Shown: positions 6,003 to 7,559 of the stretch, piece after piece
Numbering within the stretch: position 1 is the first letter of the stretch
Layout of the letters: every line of letters starts with the position of its first letter
From: Oscillospiraceae bacterium
GTDB taxonomy: Bacteria > Bacillota > Clostridia > Oscillospirales > Oscillospiraceae
Direction of reading: 5' to 3'
Length of the DNA stretch: 7,559 nt
Assembly: GCA_017646545.1 (NCBI GenBank)
Contig: JAGCMI010000044.1
Coordinates: 1 to 7,559, forward strand
The notes under the pieces: generated by a model
Told to the model about the DNA's origin: nothing
The model's input: only the letters and a program-made list of their open reading frames with translations
The model's database searches: none
Program-made: the position numbers and the translations under genes

Positions 6003-7460
6003 ATGGCGTCTAAAAAAATTAAGCGTAGAAAATATGTAACATGGGATGATGCGTTCCATGGCTTGAGCCAGACCGTACGGCAGGAATCTGCACGTGTGGC
6101 GGCATATACCCAGGCACTGTATGTTCAGGCTTGTGCGGACCAATTCTGTACTGCCACGAAAGAAGGCAAGGAGCGCATCCAGGGAAAGTATGCAGATCTT
6201 TCCTTTAAGTGTGGCATGTACCACCAGTTGGGGAAGGCTCTGGTGCCGCCAGAGTACCAGCTTTGGCAGGAAGACTTTACGGAGGAAGAAAGGGCGGTAT
6301 ACCGCAAATACACTTCCGATGGCCGGCTGCTGATGGCCACGTTGCAGGAGCGGGGCGGCGATGAGGAAAAGATGAAGGGTGGCCTTGGCGAAAATCCTAC
6401 CAGAAACATCCCCTGGCTTATGCTCCGTGAAAGCTGTGAGCAGCACATGGAGCGGTGGGACGGTTCTGGTTATCCTGCAGGATTGCGGGCTGACGAAATT
6501 AGCCCCATCGCCCAGATCGTCGGCATTGCCAAGGCACTGGACGATCTGTGCGCCAACACAAAATCGGAAAATCCCTTTGATGATGCCTATCGCACCCTCG
6601 TTGCACAGGCCGGTTCTGCATGGAACCCTGCGCTGGTAGAGGTGCTGCAGGCGGCTCGTGCCAAGTGCCGTGGCATCTATAAAAAGTACATCCATTACAC
6701 CAAGACCCTGCCGGCCACCATTCCTCTTGTGGAAAAGAAGAAGGATCGTCCCATGGGATTGACCTATCGGCCCATGGTAGCCGATGACAAGGGAACTGTG
6801 GTGGCTTACGAGGCCATTCCTTGGTTTGCCGGCGTGGCAGGCGACCCGGGTAAGCATGAATCCATCGCGGAGCTGGAGGCAATGTTCCGTCGAAAGAATC
6901 TGACACTGGATATTTCCTTCTACTTGCTTTACGAAGCAGCGGATACCGTGTTCCGTAGCGAGAATTGCCAGCTGAATCTGCGGGCTGTGCTGCTGCAGAT
7001 GCTGCCGGATTTTTACACCTCCGGCACACAACTCCAGCGGTTGCTGCAGCTTTTCAAGGATCAGCCCATCCCCAAGGAAAAGCTGATGCTGACCGTTCCG
7101 GCAGAATTAATCGCCAAGACCGCTAAGTCCAATCTGGAGATCATGGAGCGCTATCTGCGTAACGGTATCGTGTTGTTGGTGGACGATTATGACCCGGCAG
7201 TGCTGCCGGCGGAGAAGCTGAAAGAGATGGGCTTTACCCACCTGCGGCTGGCGCCGACGCTGTACGGCACGCCGGAAATCGCCCTTGCCATGACCCGACT
7301 GCACCAGGCAGGCTTTACGCTGCTGGGCGGCGAGGTAGAGGACCACAAGATGCTCTCCTGGCTGGAAAAGTGCCATGTGTCCTTTGCCAGCGGCCCCATC
7401 ACCGGCCTCACTGTCAGTGAGGATGAGCTGATCCGGGACGCATTGGCCCGTGAAAAATAA
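6003..7460 (+). CDS. Degenerate HD-GYP plus degenerate EAL domain protein, probable inactive cyclic-di-GMP-type receptor or scaffold
   Basis: This 485-residue, apparently cytoplasmic protein has a lysine/arginine-rich start and no membrane segment. Residues about 20-220 read as an HD-GYP domain, with the hallmark MERWDGSGYPAGL (149-161) nearly intact. Its metal ligands are eroded: the HD pair is His74-Gln75 (YHQLGK), the HH pair is His148-Met149, the later conserved Asp is Lys177 (IAKALDD), the HP-motif His appears as Tyr103 and the first His as Glu28. Residues about 252-475 read as an EAL domain: YEAIPW (269-274, EAL as EAI), LNLRAVLL (Asn325) and VDDYD (Asp394-Asp395) remain. LTES has become LTVP (363-366), the KID lysine is Arg415, and AEGVE has become GGEVE (442-446). 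Both phosphodiesterase sites are therefore probably dead, leaving ligand sensing or protein binding. The weak HD-GYP half could also be called HD-related. It follows the small membrane protein gene and may be cotranscribed with the next gene, 3 bases away. Confidence 0.8.
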   Translation: MASKKIKRRKYVTWDDAFHGLSQTVRQESARVAAYTQALYVQACADQFCTATKEGKERIQGKYADLSFKCGMYHQLGKALVPPEYQLWQEDFTEEERAVYRKYTSDGRLLMATLQERGGDEEKMKGGLGENPTRNIPWLMLRESCEQHMERWDGSGYPAGLRADEISPIAQIVGIAKALDDLCANTKSENPFDDAYRTLVAQAGSAWNPALVEVLQAARAKCRGIYKKYIHYTKTLPATIPLVEKKKDRPMGLTYRPMVADDKGTVVAYEAIPWFAGVAGDPGKHESIAELEAMFRRKNLTLDISFYLLYEAADTVFRSENCQLNLRAVLLQMLPDFYTSGTQLQRLLQLFKDQPIPKEKLMLTVPAELIAKTAKSNLEIMERYLRNGIVLLVDDYDPAVLPAEKLKEMGFTHLRLAPTLYGTPEIALAMTRLHQAGFTLLGGEVEDHKMLSWLEKCHVSFASGPITGLTVSEDELIRDALAREK

Positions 7461-7463
7461 GCT

Positions 7464-7559
7464 ATGAAAGAAAATCTGAATGATTACTTGCTGGTGCTGG
7501 AGCAGACGGAGGGGCAAAAACAGCGCGGCCCCTTCAAGCGGAAGCGGGGCGGACAGGAG
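7464..7559 (+). CDS. Start of an unidentified basic protein, 3'-truncated by window edge
   Basis: An ATG three bases after the stop of the HD-GYP/EAL gene opens a frame that stays open for all 32 remaining codons to the window edge. It begins MKENLNDYLLVLEQTEG and continues with a lysine/arginine/glycine-rich segment that includes FKRKRGGQ. No family can be named from so short a piece. There is no clear SD, so translation would depend on coupling to the upstream gene. The close spacing suggests it belongs to the same transcript. It could be a chance open frame, but the frame agrees with a new gene directly following the previous stop and no competing gene is visible. Confidence 0.5.
   Translation, partial: MKENLNDYLLVLEQTEGQKQRGPFKRKRGGQE

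Noticed and set aside
5805..7031. 408-codon minus-strand open frame opposite the HD-GYP/EAL gene
   Set aside because: The plus-strand frame shows a recognisable domain hallmark (WDGSGYP) and good start context, whereas the minus frame shows none and also runs across the small protein gene and the gap.
1..7559. CRISPR array, insertion sequence, tRNA or rRNA in the window
   Set aside because: No regularly spaced repeats, transposase motifs, terminal inverted repeats or tRNA/rRNA-like sequences were seen; nearly all sequence is explained by plus-strand genes.

Overview
The window looks like a chromosomal segment from an anaerobic, Gram-positive Clostridia-type fermenter. A GC-rich, butyrate-producing gut member of the Oscillospiraceae/Ruminococcaceae is my best guess, but this is inference from gene content and codon style and not from a marker gene. 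The support is a butyrate-kinase-family gene, a ferredoxin-dependent 2-oxoacid oxidoreductase, strong GGAGG-type Shine-Dalgarno (SD) sequences, and a strong preference for CGT arginine codons in the metabolic genes.

Positions 1-5265 hold one tightly packed plus-strand operon that began before the window. In order it carries: the 3' part of a butyrate/branched-chain fatty acid kinase (buk); a P-loop ATPase of the MinD/ParA/CobQ type with no known role; the four subunits of a 2-oxoacid:ferredoxin oxidoreductase of the ketoisovalerate (Vor) type, in the order delta (2x[4Fe-4S] ferredoxin), alpha, beta, gamma; and a branched-chain amino acid aminotransferase (ilvE). Gaps are 1-20 bases and SD sites often lie inside the preceding gene. 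The gene set reads as a pathway: amino acid <-> 2-oxoacid (IlvE) <-> acyl-CoA + CO2 + reduced ferredoxin (Vor) <-> acyl phosphate (a phosphotransacylase, expected upstream but not visible) <-> free acid + ATP (Buk). It could run as oxidative fermentation of Val/Ile/Leu or in reverse to build these amino acids from branched short-chain acids. A very strong intrinsic terminator at 5341-5384 closes the operon.

Positions 5266-5642 are AT-rich and gene-free, with the terminator, a small operator-like palindrome and a plausible promoter. Positions 5643-7559 hold a second plus-strand unit: a 100-residue exported or membrane protein with no recognised family, a 485-residue protein that joins a degenerate HD-GYP domain to a degenerate EAL domain (both cyclic-di-GMP phosphodiesterase folds that have lost key catalytic residues), and the start of a basic protein cut off by the window edge. 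This second unit is the least conventional part of the window and the best candidate for something undescribed: a possible signalling unit with an enzymatically dead receptor or scaffold.
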